Source: Anastrepha obliqua (lineage: Eukaryota > Arthropoda > Insecta > Diptera > Tephritidae). Taken from it: DNA of 64,000 nucleotides. This document shows positions 44,262-55,711 of the stretch, one piece after another. Made by a program: the position numbers and the translations under genes. Each line of letters starts with the position of its first letter. Position 1 is the stretch's first letter. Where the stretch lies: contig NC_072896.1 in NCBI RefSeq assembly GCF_027943255.1, forward strand, positions 124,403,879-124,467,878. The letters are read 5' to 3'. Below the pieces are notes generated by a model that ran no database searches, was not told the DNA's origin, and saw only the letters and a list, made by a program, of their open reading frames with translations.

Positions 44262-45240
44262 ATGTTTTACTATGCACAGGTTTTCGTGTGCCGAATCGTT
44301 GAAAATGTTGCAGAAAGCCTATGGCAAATGTGCTTTATCAAAAACATGAAAAACACGAGTCTACGAGTGGTATACGACTTTTGCAGAGGGTCGAGAAGTC
44401 TTGGAAGATTTGCCACGATCTGGTCGCCCATCAACGTCTTCAACGGATGAAAACGTCGACAAAGTCAAGCAAGTGGTTTTGGAAAACCATCATTTAAGTT
44501 TGAGGGAGGTAGCTCGTGACCTTACACCATCAATTGGGCATGAGACGCGTGGCTGCTCGACTCATTCCAAGAGAGTTGAATTTCTTTCAACAAATTCATC
44601 GGAAGAAGGTGGCTGAAGACATGCTTGAGCAAGTGAATGTGGACGCAACTTTATCCAGCGCATCATAACAGGTGATGAGACGTGGGTATATGAGTTTCAC
44701 ATGCAAACCAATCAACAGGCGGCTTAATGGCGCCATCCACATGAGCCGAAACCCAAAAACCCACGTCGAAGTTGGTCAAAAGTGAATGCCAGGCTACTCG
44801 TTTTCTTTGATTATCATGGTTTTGTGAACTCTGAATTCATTCCAAATGATTCTATGGTAAAAAAAAATATTATTTAGAAGTTATGCGACATTTTAGAGAG
44901 AATGTGCGTAAGAAACGGCCCAATTTGTGGAAAGCAAACTCATGGATCTTGCACCATGATAACGCACCGTCTCACAAGGCTCACATTGTGAACTCTTTTT
45001 TGACCAAAAACTCGACAAATATCATGGAACAACCACCGTATTCACCAGATTTAGCCCCCTCTGACTTTTTTCTTTTCCCAAAACTTAAATTGTCACTCCG
45101 CGGACGCCGCTTTGAGTTGATAGAGGCCATCTTCGCGTTTAAAAGATGCTTTGAAGACTGGACTAATTGTTGGCATATGTGTATTACTTCGAATGGAAAC
45201 TATTTTGAAGGCGACAAAATAAATTTTGACGATTAAACAA
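44262..45240 (+). pseudogene. Mariner (DD34D) transposase, frameshifted
   Basis: Across three frames the plus strand reads EDLPRSGRPSTSSTDENVDK, VKQVVLENHHLSLREVARDL, then RIITGDETWVYEFHMQT (first Asp; read in shifted frame near 44660-44700). It continues with SWILHHDNAPSHKAHIVNSF (second Asp) and PPYSPDLAPSDFFLFPKLKL (third Asp, 34 residues on), ending CITSNGNYFEGDKINFDD before a stop. All catalytic aspartates can be seen, but at least three frame breaks and an in-frame stop kill it. Terminal repeats were not resolved. Confidence 0.88.
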
Positions 45241-45446
45241 TTATTTTGCGTTTTATTGAACAATTCCCAGCACTTTTTTGACAAAATGTATGCACTTATA
45301 CTTGCAGTGTTTTTCTCTGCCAAATGAGAGACTTCCGCAAAACCTTGCTAAAGAAACCCGTACAGTGGGTTAAAATATGGAAAGATTTATCGAAAACTTT
45401 GAATTGAAATGGAGCCTCTAAATGCAGTTTATAGAATAACTAAATG

Positions 45447-45835
45447 TCAAAGAATTCTCGGTAATCCAATCAATAAAAAATATTTGAAACTCATTTTCAC
45501 AAAATCGAGTCGAGTCCTTTTCATGTTTTCTATCGACTGAAAGCGGATGCTTGGAAGTGAAAATTTCAGTTTGTTAAAAAAGAAAGCATTCAGCTGCCAC
45601 CAAATCAGGTGAATACGGTGATTGTGGAAATAATTGAGTAATATAATAATAATCCCTTCCGAATAATAGAATTTGTCGAAGTCTGAAAAATAGTCACTCG
45701 TTTCTGCAATCAACTTCTCGTGGGAATAAGATTTTTTTGACGTCAGTATATTCTTCAAATTAGGAAAGAAAAAGTATGTAAAGGAGTACAAAGGAGCCAG
45801 GTCTGGAGAATAGGGTGGAAGTGAAACGAGTTGGA
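45447..45835 (-). pseudogene. Two overlapping mariner 3' tails
   Basis: At 45650-45835 the minus strand reads a third-Asp block and tail, YSPDLAPLYSFTYFFFPNLK, NILTSKKSYSHEKLIAETSD. Just beyond it, at 45480-45625, a second such block appears as SPYSPDLVAAECFLF, followed by RFQSIENMKRTR. Two 'YSPDL' motifs within 250 bases mean that two different mariner copies were joined here by insertion or deletion. Confidence 0.65.
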
Positions 45836-45837
45836 AC

Positions 45838-46060
45838 CCTAGATAGGTACGTAGGTAAAATGGCTAAAGTGCCACAGGCACACTTCAAGTAGCACTTACG
45901 TGTCGTTTTGATACCATAATGTGGACCATTACCTGTGCAAAGAAAAATGTTTAGGAAGAGAAAACTTTCTACAGCCATCCAGTGTGTTCTTCCAAGAGAT
46001 ACTACTAACTAAACATAACCTCTAAACCCGCCAGTAGTGTCATCTCTCCGACGTTGCACG
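45838..46060 (-). repeat. 3' UTR fragment of an R1-like LINE
   Basis: On the minus strand GGTATCAAAACGACACGTAA followed by GTGCTACTTGAAGTGTGCC is the 3' segment seen also at about 29960-30030 and 19985-20050. Little of the coding part remains. Just to the right, ACGATCCTCGTAATGTAT occurs twice (46071-46110). Confidence 0.55.
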
Positions 46061-46114
46061 GTCTTGTCAAACGATCCTCGTAATGTATGCCTTACGATCC
46101 TCGTAATGTATTTT

Positions 46115-46975
46115 ACAAATCTGAACTGAATCTGACCGAACATATGCCACTGGCGTAAGTGATTGGGCTGAGGTACGTCTGAAAAAATAAAAGTCAGTCG
46201 ATTATTTATCAGGAGATATGTTGCTATGGTGGGCAGCAGATTTACAAAAAAAAAAAAAAAAAATTCCTAAATATTTTATCTGTTCATTGGAAAAACAAAA
46301 AAAAAAGAATTCTTTTCACGCTCTTAACAAAATAGAAAAATTGATTATAAAATTATAATTCTGCTACCCGCAAGAGCCACAAGTATACTCAATAACATAT
46401 TAAAAATTCAAATCAATCGGTTAAGCACTTTTTCAGAAATTACCAACGCCAACTCGGAAAAAATAGTTTCGAAAAACAAAACACGGTTAACGCGCTTATA
46501 CCTGGGTGTGGTACTCCAAACCGGTCTCGTTTTAAAGGAGTGTAACGTCTAAACTACAACGAATTTCAATATAAAAATTTGCAAGTATATTTTTGAAAGT
46601 ATAAACTACCATAACATAAAAAAATCGATTTTTTCGAAATTCTAGACCAGAAAGGTACCTTAAATGATTAAATCGGGAACTTTTTGAACAGAGTTTTTTT
46701 GCATTACACTCACAATTCATAAAATTTGTATAGTACGCACATTCATAAATAGTTGAAGCGGCGGGTACAATTGCTGCGTACCATCTTATATTTATTCCAA
46801 TTCATTTCTAAAAAAACTTTGAGCACCTCTGCCTATTTGTCATCTATCTCAATGTTGGTAAAACGTGAAATCTATGAAAAAAGCAACTTGCCTCGTTCCT
46901 AACAGTAAATGCGGTCATGCTTTTTCTTCTCGCGCGAAAGGTTGTTGCTGCCCGATTTGCATTGCTTATCGCTTG
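46115..46975. other. No gene recognised (46.1-47.0 kb)
   Basis: AT-rich with homopolymer runs. Phrases resemble MITE interiors, but no paired ends could be set. Confidence 0.3.
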
Positions 46976-47359
46976 AGGGGGAACACCACTGTGAACGCGT
47001 GAAAATTAAGTGATTTTCATTAATTTTTTTTTATAAGTAGGGATGATTATTTGAGGATTGGAAAAATTATAATTTATTTAACATATATTCAACTATACTA
47101 AAAAAATGAAAATCGGTTCATAGGCCTTCGAGAAATCGAGGCCACCGTGTTCAGAAAAGTCGTTTTGAGAAAAACGCGTTTAAAGTTTTCATTGTCCGTT
47201 GTAACTCACTACCTGCACTTATTGTACTGGGTATAACTTCGTCAATTTTCAAGATTTTAAGCTAAAATTTGTTTACATATTTTTGAATAAATGTATCTAC
47301 TTTAAGAAAATGCAAAAACAAAATCGATTTTTTTGAAATATACCAGTGGTGCTCCCCCT
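46976..47359. mobile_element. MITE family 1, copy B (384 bp)
   Basis: AGGGGGAACACCACTGTG at the left and ACCAGTGGTGCTCCCCCT at the right are inverted and match the ends of the element at 2450-3162. A GGGATGATTATTTGAGGAT stretch near the left end is shared with the right inner part of that copy. TA lies outside the right end, TG at the left. Confidence 0.75.
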
Positions 47360-47361
47360 TA

Positions 47362-47950
47362 AACGTGCCGGTGTGGCGTTCCCAAAGCTCAGTGATTATA
47401 TAACAAATTGCTTTAGTTTGATTGTAAATATGTGTGAATGTGTGTGCGTATTTACATTCGTTCGCTTAATGAGTAAATTTGAGTCTAAATACCTTTTAGT
47501 GATTTTACTGTAGCTTAATTTGCCCATTCAATCTGAGATAATTTTTTTTTTTTTTTTTGACCAATTATAAAGGGTGCCACAACTGAACTGAAACTTTTTA
47601 GAATGATGTTTTTTTCATTAAATTTGGAAAAGAATTTTTTGTCACAAAATTTGGAAATGTTGGAAAAATGTTTCGCCTTTGGGCCAACTGTGCCGCTCGA
47701 GAAATGAATAAAAGGCGACATAAATGTGTACCAGCGTATTTTCTCTACACTTCCTTAATCATTTCCTAGACATTTTTAGTGTTAACCTTGACCTCAGTTC
47801 ACTATCAATATCAAGAAAGTGTTGAACGTTTTTCTCTTGCATTGTTAGTTGGTGCTAAATAACTTAGTATGGCATTTTTCAAAACTTGTCCACGAAAGAT
47901 ATTCGCATCAAGCTTGGGGTCAAATAATTTCATGCGTAAAAAATAATTTT
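47362..47950. other. No gene recognised (47.4-47.95 kb)
   Basis: AT-rich, including a long T run near 47542. No supported feature. Confidence 0.3.
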
Positions 47951-47954
47951 TTTT

Positions 47955-48715
47955 CATCACGTCTGGTCTACATCCTCCAAATGGAGGTAGCCGCAATTAA
48001 GAAAGCAGTGGATCGATTGCTCTCTCCGGTAATTACTGTAAAGAACGTAAATACCTGCTCCATCAGTTAAGCGACAACTAGGGCCTTGGGCTCGTTGTTT
48101 GTGCGTTCGAAAGTGGTCGAGGAATGCCTGACTTCTCTCACTCGACTGCATTCGAATACTTCGATATTGGGCTCATTTTGGTTCGCGGTAGGGAAACTGG
48201 CTTAGCAGGAAAATGCTCGGATGACGAGCTTGGTAGACAGGACACCCTGGAGATGGTTTCATAGCAAACTGAGAAGATTTGGGGTTTCTTTGAGAATCTG
48301 TGTATTATTCCTGAAAAGATGGGCCTCGCGTCAACTCAGCAAGTGCTGGTCTAATGCTCAAACGTGCAAAGTCGCAACATCCTTCTGCCCACGTATAGAT
48401 CGGGGGCGCTCGAGGGCACTTCTAAGGCTAATAAAGCCGCAGCTCTCTCGAAGCTACCCTTACCGGACACTGTCCGTTAGGTGTCCATGCGTTGAGGCTT
48501 GGCATTGCTTCAAGTCTTTTCGGTAGAATCTATCTGGAGGATGAGGTGGAAACACGTCAGCATCTTCTTCTCAGTTGCCCATCCCTCATCGGACAAAGAT
48601 TTAAACATCTGGGCGCTACCTTTTTGTTAATACAACTGCGGATATTGTGGGTTTATATATCACACACGTCACGAATTTCATCAGTAGCTTGAAGCGGTTA
48701 ATTCGAATGCTGGTA
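47955..48715 (+). pseudogene. R1-like LINE RNase H and C-terminal region
   Basis: The plus strand reads LQMEVAAIKKAVDRLLSPVI (RNase H helix with the catalytic Glu), then ATTRALGSLFVRSKVVEECL, and in other frames ENARMTSLVDRTPW and LLSCPSLIGQRFKHLGATFL, the C-terminal cysteine block. Several shifts and stops occur. It is 5'-truncated. Confidence 0.7.
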
Positions 48716-48829
48716 TTCATCCTCTAATCCACATCCCCTTCTTCTTTTTTTCATCTGTTTAGCTCTTTTCCTTCTGAACCTCGCCCTTTATTACACCAAT
48801 ATTTAATGAGCTATGAAACTGTACGCCCA

Positions 48830-49135
48830 AAAAATTTCTAAAAATTCCGATTAAAAAATGTGAATTTTTGATGAAAATTTTTAGAATTTTTTTTTAATTT
48901 ACTCGAAGTTTGAAACTTGGATTTATAAGGTTTTGGTGGAAGAATGGACTATATTTCCGTTAAAAGTTATTAAAATTAAGTGGAAAATAAACGAATTGTC
49001 AGTAAGTCTCTGTGCTACAGTTATTTAACGCAGTTTATATTTCTGTGCGACACCTGGATCGCCGTATGCCCTTTTCTCAAAAAGCTCTTTAGAAAATAAT
49101 AGCAATAAATGTAGTAAAGCCGTTAAGAACTAGGT
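48830..49135. repeat. Left arm of a long inverted repeat
   Basis: The segment containing AAGTCTCTGTGCTACAGTTA, TTTAACGCAGTTTATATTTC and ACACCTGGATCGCCGTATGC has a diverged inverted copy at about 49885-50110. The match extends over roughly 250 bases. A MITE of family 2 lies between the arms. Confidence 0.65.
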
Positions 49136-49193
49136 ACTGCATAAAAAACTTTGACACCAGATATTTTTCTTTAGCATTTAGGTAAGGAATTTA

Positions 49194-49781
49194 AGGGGGC
49201 AGATACCTTTAAACGGCCATATACTCCCTGATATTCATTAAAATTATTTAAAATGAAGAAGTCAATATATTTTTTTCGAACTTGGTATACAGTTTATTTA
49301 TACATTAAAATAATATAAAACATTTTTTTTTTATTTTAATCATTTAAAATGGCGGATTCTTAATTCTTCCAGGAAGGTCGCAGCGGGGTATCTCCATCGG
49401 CGGCCATTGTAGCATCGGCGTCAGTGACCTGAATACAAAAAACAAAAATTTTTTTTGTTTATTAATATCACAATTTCTATATGAATTAAAAAAAAATGGA
49501 AAAAAATTACGGAATAAAATGCTTCAAAAATTTTTCCTACTACTTTTGCTTCGAAAACATAATATTTTCGAAAACTTTTATTCACATAGAAAGTTATATC
49601 ATAAAAAAGATGTGTGCAAAATTTCACGGAGATCGGTCAATAACTTTTCGAGTTATCGTGTACGCCAATTCGAAAAATATAGTTTTGAAGTTTCTAAAAT
49701 TTGTTTGACATATTGTTAAAGGGTTACATTAAAATTTTATGAAAAAAAAAAAATTCGAAATCCTACAGGTGACTGTCCCCT
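49194..49781. mobile_element. MITE family 2, copy B (588 bp)
   Basis: AGGGGGCAGATACC at the left and GGTGACTGTCCCCT at the right are inverted and match the ends of the copy at 41571-41836. ATTTAAAATGGCGGAT is shared inside. It is longer because of an extra central segment with a short GC-rich piece (GCGGGGTATCTCCATCGGCG). Non-coding. Confidence 0.7.
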
Positions 49782-49884
49782 AAGCCTTCTTTTTATAGGC
49801 TGTTTTCGAGTTTCTGAGGATCTGAATAAATTTTGGTTTTTTGACAAAAATACTAGGATTGGATTAATTGCGGGTTTGCGCTAC

Positions 49885-50110
49885 GATCTAAAGGTATTTC
49901 GTGGCACATTTTTTAAAGTACTTTTTGAGGAGAAGAAAGCATAAGGCAAACCAGGTATTGCCCAAAAATATACACTGCGTTAAATAACTCTAGTACAGAG
50001 ACTTAGTGACACGAGGTCGAAGTGCAAACCTTCAATAAATTTAAATCTCAAATCTTTTGTGCTCTAAAAACATTTTTAAAAATTTTCCAAAAAATTATTG
50101 AAAAACCCAA
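49885..50110. repeat. Right arm of the long inverted repeat
   Basis: TGCGTTAAATAACTCTAGTA, CAGAGACTTAGTGACACGAG and, before them, GGCAAACCAGGTATTGCCCA are the inverse of the left arm at 48830-49135 with scattered substitutions. Confidence 0.65.
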
Positions 50111-50114
50111 CAGC

Positions 50115-51685
50115 GTCAAATCTTAAAATGTGCAGGTTGAAATAATAAAAGTAATTAAAATTCAACTGATTGCCAAGTAAAAGTGTCACACACCTATAAA
50201 CTATTACTTTTTAACTCTAACGCAGCACAATCTTATTTCGTAACAACTTAAGTGCAACTGCTACTCCACGCTTGTAAATACAAACAAAATCAATTCTCAT
50301 TAAGTGAAATTTGGCAACCGTGTAATTGACCGCGTAATTGCTTATTATTTGGTAAATTATAGAATACACACTCACGCGTACATACATACGTGACGCCTAA
50401 TTTTAATACTTTGAATTCCAATTATAACAATTTTCTTCTGACCACCATTATTCGCTGTGTTTTTAAAAGGAGGCAAGGCCACCAAATTGCACCAAATTCC
50501 CCATTAATCAACGCCTTGTGCGGGGAAAGTCACCTCTCCAATTTGGCAATGAACTTTCCCCTGACTCACTGCTTGATGCGCTAACCTTAACGAAACCTTT
50601 GCGAAGAGTACTCAATTATCAAGTGCTAACACCCACTCAAGTCACGCTCCATACATGCACACATCCATACATACATACAAGGTGGGTAAGGCAAGAAGGA
50701 GTGCGTATTGGTGTGTGTATGGGAGTGAGAGTGCCTTATTTTGCATATGTGCTTGTACATCATTGACTTTGACGCACCATTAATATGCAATTTTAATTAT
50801 AACTGACCACACGCACACAAGCCCACACGCACACATACTCAAACTCATGCACACCCTTTCCTGCTCAAACTCCTTGATTTTTTAGAGTAATTTTTCTTCG
50901 CGCTGTGACTTGTGTATTGTCCTACATATGCGCTTATAAGTACGAAGCTAAGTGCGAATCTAAGTTGCTTTGCTTTGCAGCCACCGGAAGCCGTACAGTT
51001 AAATATCATTAGAAGAACATTTGTTCAGCAACGCGGCCGAGACCACTACTTCGTCTATCACAGGCAGGCAGCACACATGTCAGACCTTATTGCGAAATAC
51101 ATACATACAGAGGGATGTGTACACGAGTAGGGACTTACATGAATTGTAATGATTTAAAGTGTTTTTGGTTTTTGTTCTTTTATCTCGTGACAAAAGTTAG
51201 CGTCGCGAGTCATTCAAAGCTAAACTTAGTGCTGACTTCAATTTTTAGAAATGACGATTTATCAAACTGGCTTAGGTGTGTTCTTCCAACCCTCTCGAAA
51301 TGCTAAAGCGACTCTGCTGTTTAATTCACAATTCAATTGCGGTTGGTGCGGTTGATGACAGTTGCAAAATGCGAAATGATATTTGTTGAGATGTCATCAT
51401 TGCGCGGAGCCACGGTGCTGACACTTAAGAATATTATGGTTTTTGTCGTTAATGTACTTTTCTTAAGTCACACCTTGTAATTTGCGGCTAACATAATGGA
51501 CCTTTAATTAAAGTGTTGCATAAATTACGGCTTATTGCGGTGATTACGCAAAAAATGTGTGCAAATGTGTATTCATACACACATACACGCACACATATCC
51601 GTATAGTGCAAGGAAACATTACGTAACACAGCCTTTAATTAATTTCCTCTGACGCAGCAAAATTTTGACGTGTCATTTGAAGAAC
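50115..51685. other. No element recognised; CA/CATA-rich stretches
   Basis: About 1.6 kb holds ACATACAT and CACACGCA microsatellites and no transposon signature. At 50980, TTTGCTTTGCAG is a good-looking splice acceptor followed by a 50-codon open frame, but that frame runs into microsatellite sequence and has no domain. It may be ordinary intron sequence. Confidence 0.4.
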
Positions 51686-51689
51686 CTGG

Positions 51690-52038
51690 GTTTTTTAAAT
51701 AAGTAGGTAGGTTGGGTGGTTGTCGCAATGATACACTTAGACCTTTCGCAGGTCCATTGTGATACCATTGGAGCTTATCCTTACCCTACGTGTTCCTTTT
51801 CAAACCATGCGGTAACTTTAATAAACGAGCAGACACAAAATGTGTCTGACTGTTTCCCCTTCTTCTGTATTAAGACAGCTTCTACAAAAATCGAAGTACG
51901 GGAGTCCTAACCTTCTAGCGTGGCTGCCTATTAAACAATGACCAGTTAATACCCCTATCATTTTTCTCATAACTTCTCTGTTAAATTTTAACAAGATTTT
52001 CGATCGACCGTTTTTCCATTTCGGCCATAAGTAAATGT
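51690..52038 (-). pseudogene. R1-like LINE C-terminal part (3' side of a split element)
   Basis: The minus strand reads RKMIGVLTGHCLIGSHARRL, GLPYFDFCRSCLNTEEGETV, RHILCLLV, the usual CCHC-like end of ORF2. Its reverse-transcriptase part is found on the same strand at 54617-55055. A plus-strand LINE fills the gap, so it was split by that insertion. Confidence 0.75.
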
Positions 52039-52039
52039 A

Positions 52040-54616
52040 GTAATGAGTGCTTGTATAAGTTGCATGTGAACAACGTGTTAGCCCTTCAGGAAGTTATTGG
52101 GAATAACCAATTATGTGTCTTAGGGGATTTTAACTTAAGCAATATAAATTGGTCATATTTAGATAATAACGTATATCTAACGCCCTCAAACGTCAATAGT
52201 CCTACAGAATCTTACTTTATTGATAATTTACTTTCCATGGGTCTAACTCAGATCAATAGGATAACAAATAGTATGTGTCGTTTACTAGATTTGATTTTTG
52301 TAAGTGACCACATTAATTCTGTCGTATCGCAGCCTTTTTCTTCTATATCGCCGATCAACGTTCACCATATTCCTTTAAAGATAGACTTGGAATTTTTAGA
52401 ATTTTTTGAATTCAGTCCTGATAGTGCTCATTCTTCCTTTAATTTTGTTGGGTGTGATTTCCAAACTCTTGATAATGCCTTACGTGAAATTGATTGGGAA
52501 GTATCTCTAGGCAATATTGAAGTTGGTGAATGCTTTAAGATATTTATAACTTTAGTCCTAGATATATGTTCTCAACATGTTCCAATTTTTAAGCGTGTAA
52601 ATTATAAGTTTCCGTGGTGCACGAAAGAGCTTAAACATCATAAAAATTTGAGAAATAAGTTTTTTAAAAAGTTCAAGTTAACTAACGAAACCCGCTATTA
52701 TGAGTCTTTTATCCTCCACAGGAATAAATTTCGTACTTTAAATAAGTCTTTGTATAAGGAATACATTCACAAATTTGAGCTTAATATAAAAAGTAATCCG
52801 AAGAATTTTTGGCGATATATTAAATCGATTAAAAAGGCCTCTTCTATTCCTAATTCTGCTTTTTATAGGGACGTTACTGCCGGCTCTGTCAGTGAGGCAG
52901 CGAATTTATTTGCCGATTTCTTTTCATCAATCTTTGTGTCTGATGAAGATATTCGGGAAGAACATTTGGCAGCCATTCGCCATAATTTCTTGGGGAAAGT
53001 GTGTTCTTCAGTAGACTTCGGAACACTTGTTGTATCAGATGATGATGTCATTGAGGGATTGTTAAAGATTAAAAACTCTGCTCATTCGGATGTTGATGGG
53101 CTTTCGGTAACTTCGCTCTTTGGTACAACCTCTTAAGTTAATTTTTAACAAATCTTTGGCCGAAGGAATATTTATTGATGATTGGAAGCTGACTTCAGTC
53201 ACTCCTATTTTCAAAAGCAGTAATAAAACCGATATTACAATTTATAGACCAATTTCCAAATTATCTGCTGTATCTAAACTTTTTGAATGCATTGTTAAAG
53301 ACAAGTTATATTTTAGCGTTAAACATCTAATTAGTCCTCGACAGCATGGTTTTGTTGCTGAAGATCTACGTTATCTAACTTATCCGTTTTTACTAATGAT
53401 TGCCACACAGGCTTCCAGAATGGTTTCCAAACTGACGCGATTTACACGGACTTCTCTAAAGCCTTTGATAAAATTTCCCATACGATTTTAGTAACTAAAT
53501 TGACTTATCTCGGTTTTCATTCTTTGTCCCTTGATTAGATTCGATCCTATTTAATAAAGAGATGATGTACTGTAGTTATCGATGGAGTTTCTTCGAAACA
53601 GTACACTGCCACCTCTGGTGTACCTCAGGGTAGTATTTTAGGACCTTTGTTATTTGTTTTGTTTATTAATGATATTTGTTCGTGCTTTTCCTTCGCTAAT
53701 TTTCTTCTCTATGCTGATGACCTAAAAGTGTACGCTGCCGCCCTACAGTCCGAGTTGAATAATTTATTTTCCTGGTGCCTTATAAATCGTCTATTTCTTA
53801 ATATTGAAAAATGTCATAAAATCACATTTTCTAAGCTTCAAAACCCCCTCAACACCTCTTATCATATCAATTATACATATCTTGCTTCGTCTGATGTGAT
53901 AAAAGATTTAGGGGTTTTCTTTGATTCTAAACTTAATTTTATCGCGCACCAAATTATGCCGTTTCCAATTCTCTTACTATGCTCGCTTTTGTTAGACGTC
54001 ACTCATCGCACTTCACTGATCCATATACTCTTAAGATTTTATACTCTGCGTTTGTGCGGTCCATATTAGATTATGCCTCTTTTATTTGAGTGGAGAGAGT
54101 TAAAAAAATGTTTGTGCGTTTCACACTACATTCACTCAATTTCTCAGACCCCAAACCATCATACGACTCACGCTGTCGTTTGATTAGTCTCTGTCCATTA
54201 AGTGACAGCGGTAGGTACGTTTCAGGCAGTTTCTTTTATTTTCGATCTCGTTAATGGACTGATTGACTGCCCGTTTCTTCTAGAAAGAATACATTTTAAT
54301 GTTCCTTGCAGGAATTTTCGCCGTGTCAAAATTGTTCATGTTGGCGTTAGGAGGACATTATATAGGGCCAATGCGCCTCTTGTTAGAAAGCCTCTCTTTT
54401 GGATCTAGACTTCTCCAGGGCGAAACATGTATTTAATACCCAATTACAAAATTTCTTCCTTTGTAAGAAATCTAAATAATTACCTAAAATATTTTGTTAA
54501 TTTAGTTTCCTAAGCTTTCATTTTGTTAATTACTTCTATATAAATACTCTTAGTTCTATGTAGTCTGTAACAAACTTGTATTTCTTGACTTACTAAAATG
54601 AATGAATAAATAAATA
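52040..54616 (+). pseudogene. CR1/Jockey-like LINE, 5'-truncated, with endonuclease end and reverse transcriptase
   Basis: The element begins inside the endonuclease (CVLGDFNLSNINWSYLD, later LDLIFVSDHINSV, the DH of the active site). It has a 361-codon open frame to 53136 including NPKNFWRYIKSIKKASSIPN. Then come frames with DWKLTSVTPIFKSSNKTDIT, a stop-interrupted fingers region, ATSGVPQGSILGPLLFVLFI and the catalytic YADDLKVY. After that come ASSDVIKDLGVFFDSKLNF and VNGLIDCPFLLERIHFNVP. It ends in GAATGAATAAATAAATAAA, a microsatellite-type tail. Against the copy at 62.85 kb it lacks 27 bases after YADDLKVY. It is inserted in a minus-strand R1-like LINE. Confidence 0.9.
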
Positions 54617-55055
54617 AAGCTGGCCACCATACTTGTATGCCGTATGTTAGGAATGGTCTGGCAATTGCTGTGTAAAGCCAATATACGATAGATGGGAAAG
54701 CCCCAACTTAGTCCTATCAGCTGTTTACAAGAGTAGAGTGCTGTTGTCGCTCTTTTTACTCTATCTTCGACATTTGCTTTCCAACTTAGTTTTCTGTCTA
54801 ATATTAGACCTAAGTAGCGGGCCTCATCACTAAATGACAGTGCCGTTCCACCTAGAGTCGGGGGAGCTATATTTGGAATTTTATGCTTCCTGGTAAATAG
54901 AATGAGTTCAGTTTTATTGGGGTTGACGCTTAGCCCATTTGCTTTTGACCAGTTTTCAGCCATGTTTAGTAAATCTTGCATGACTTCTCTAAGTGTATTG
55001 GGAAATTTCCCTCTTACTACGAGGCCAAAATTTTTTTGGTTTTTCGAAATATATT
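54617..55055 (-). pseudogene. R1-like LINE reverse-transcriptase thumb (5' side of a split element)
   Basis: The minus strand reads GKFPNTLREVMQDLLNMAEN, WSKANGLSVNPNKTELILFT, DEARYLGLILDRKLSWKANV, then after a shift YWLYTAIARPFLTYGIQVWW. This is the thumb region of R1/I-type reverse transcriptases ('.gL.vNp.Kte.vlFtrk ... yLGl.lD.kLsW'). The open frame is long (about 130 codons), so the copy is fairly young. The element resumes at 52038, with the RNase H part missing. Confidence 0.82.
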
Positions 55056-55505
55056 TCAATTGAATTCATTATTACATATTTTGTGCAACTAAGTCACCAT
55101 AGTGTTTTATATGCACATCAACTATTACTTAAAATTTGACCCTAATACATTTTACTAAAGACAAAATGTCTGTAAAATGCCTCACTGGCGGGACTAATTA
55201 CCTGCTTAAAAAGATCTGAGTGGTTCACGGAAATTAGTTAGGGGACCTAAATCACATGCAGTACCTCAAAGAATCTTAGGGCCACCGAGTGTCTTGCCTC
55301 AGACAAGCAACCTGGCTAACCTAACCTAACATAACCATTGTCCTTGATATTATTAAAGGTGTTGTGGATTGCCTCTCCCTTCGGAAGCGAACCTATTTTA
55401 GTACCCCAGCGCTTTTCAATTTGGACTGTTTCCATATTGGCTTTACAAGAACTCTGTAGGCAAGTATTCCTCCTATCGTCAGAGCTCTGATAGAATTCAA
55501 TACTA

Positions 55506-55682
55506 TTGGGTTGGCAACTAAGTAACTGCGGATTTCTTTAGAAAATCGAAGACATTTTTTTCATGGAACTAAATAACTTTATTCTGTAATGTATTGCCCA
55601 TTTTGATCAATGACCTTTTGCCATCTTTCAGACAACATCATAATCCTACGTTCATAAAACTTCTGTCATTAGTTGCCAACCC
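55506..55682 (-). mobile_element. Mini-mariner: ends plus last codons of a transposase (about 177 bp)
   Basis: TTGGGTTGGCAACTAAGTAA at the left and TTAGTTGCCAACCC at the right are inverted terminal repeats. Between them the minus strand encodes only MLSERWQKVIDQNGQYITE and a stop, the C-terminus of an irritans-type mariner transposase. An extreme internal-deletion derivative. Confidence 0.75.
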
Positions 55683-55711
55683 GCTTTGTAAATATATTTT
55701 GAAATTGACTT

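Noticed and set aside
50912..51130. Possible extra exon after TTTGCTTTGCAG (PPEAVQLNIIRRTFVQQRG...)
   Set aside because: Good acceptor, but no domain, no clear donor, and the frame runs into CATA microsatellite; not supported as nompC or any known gene.
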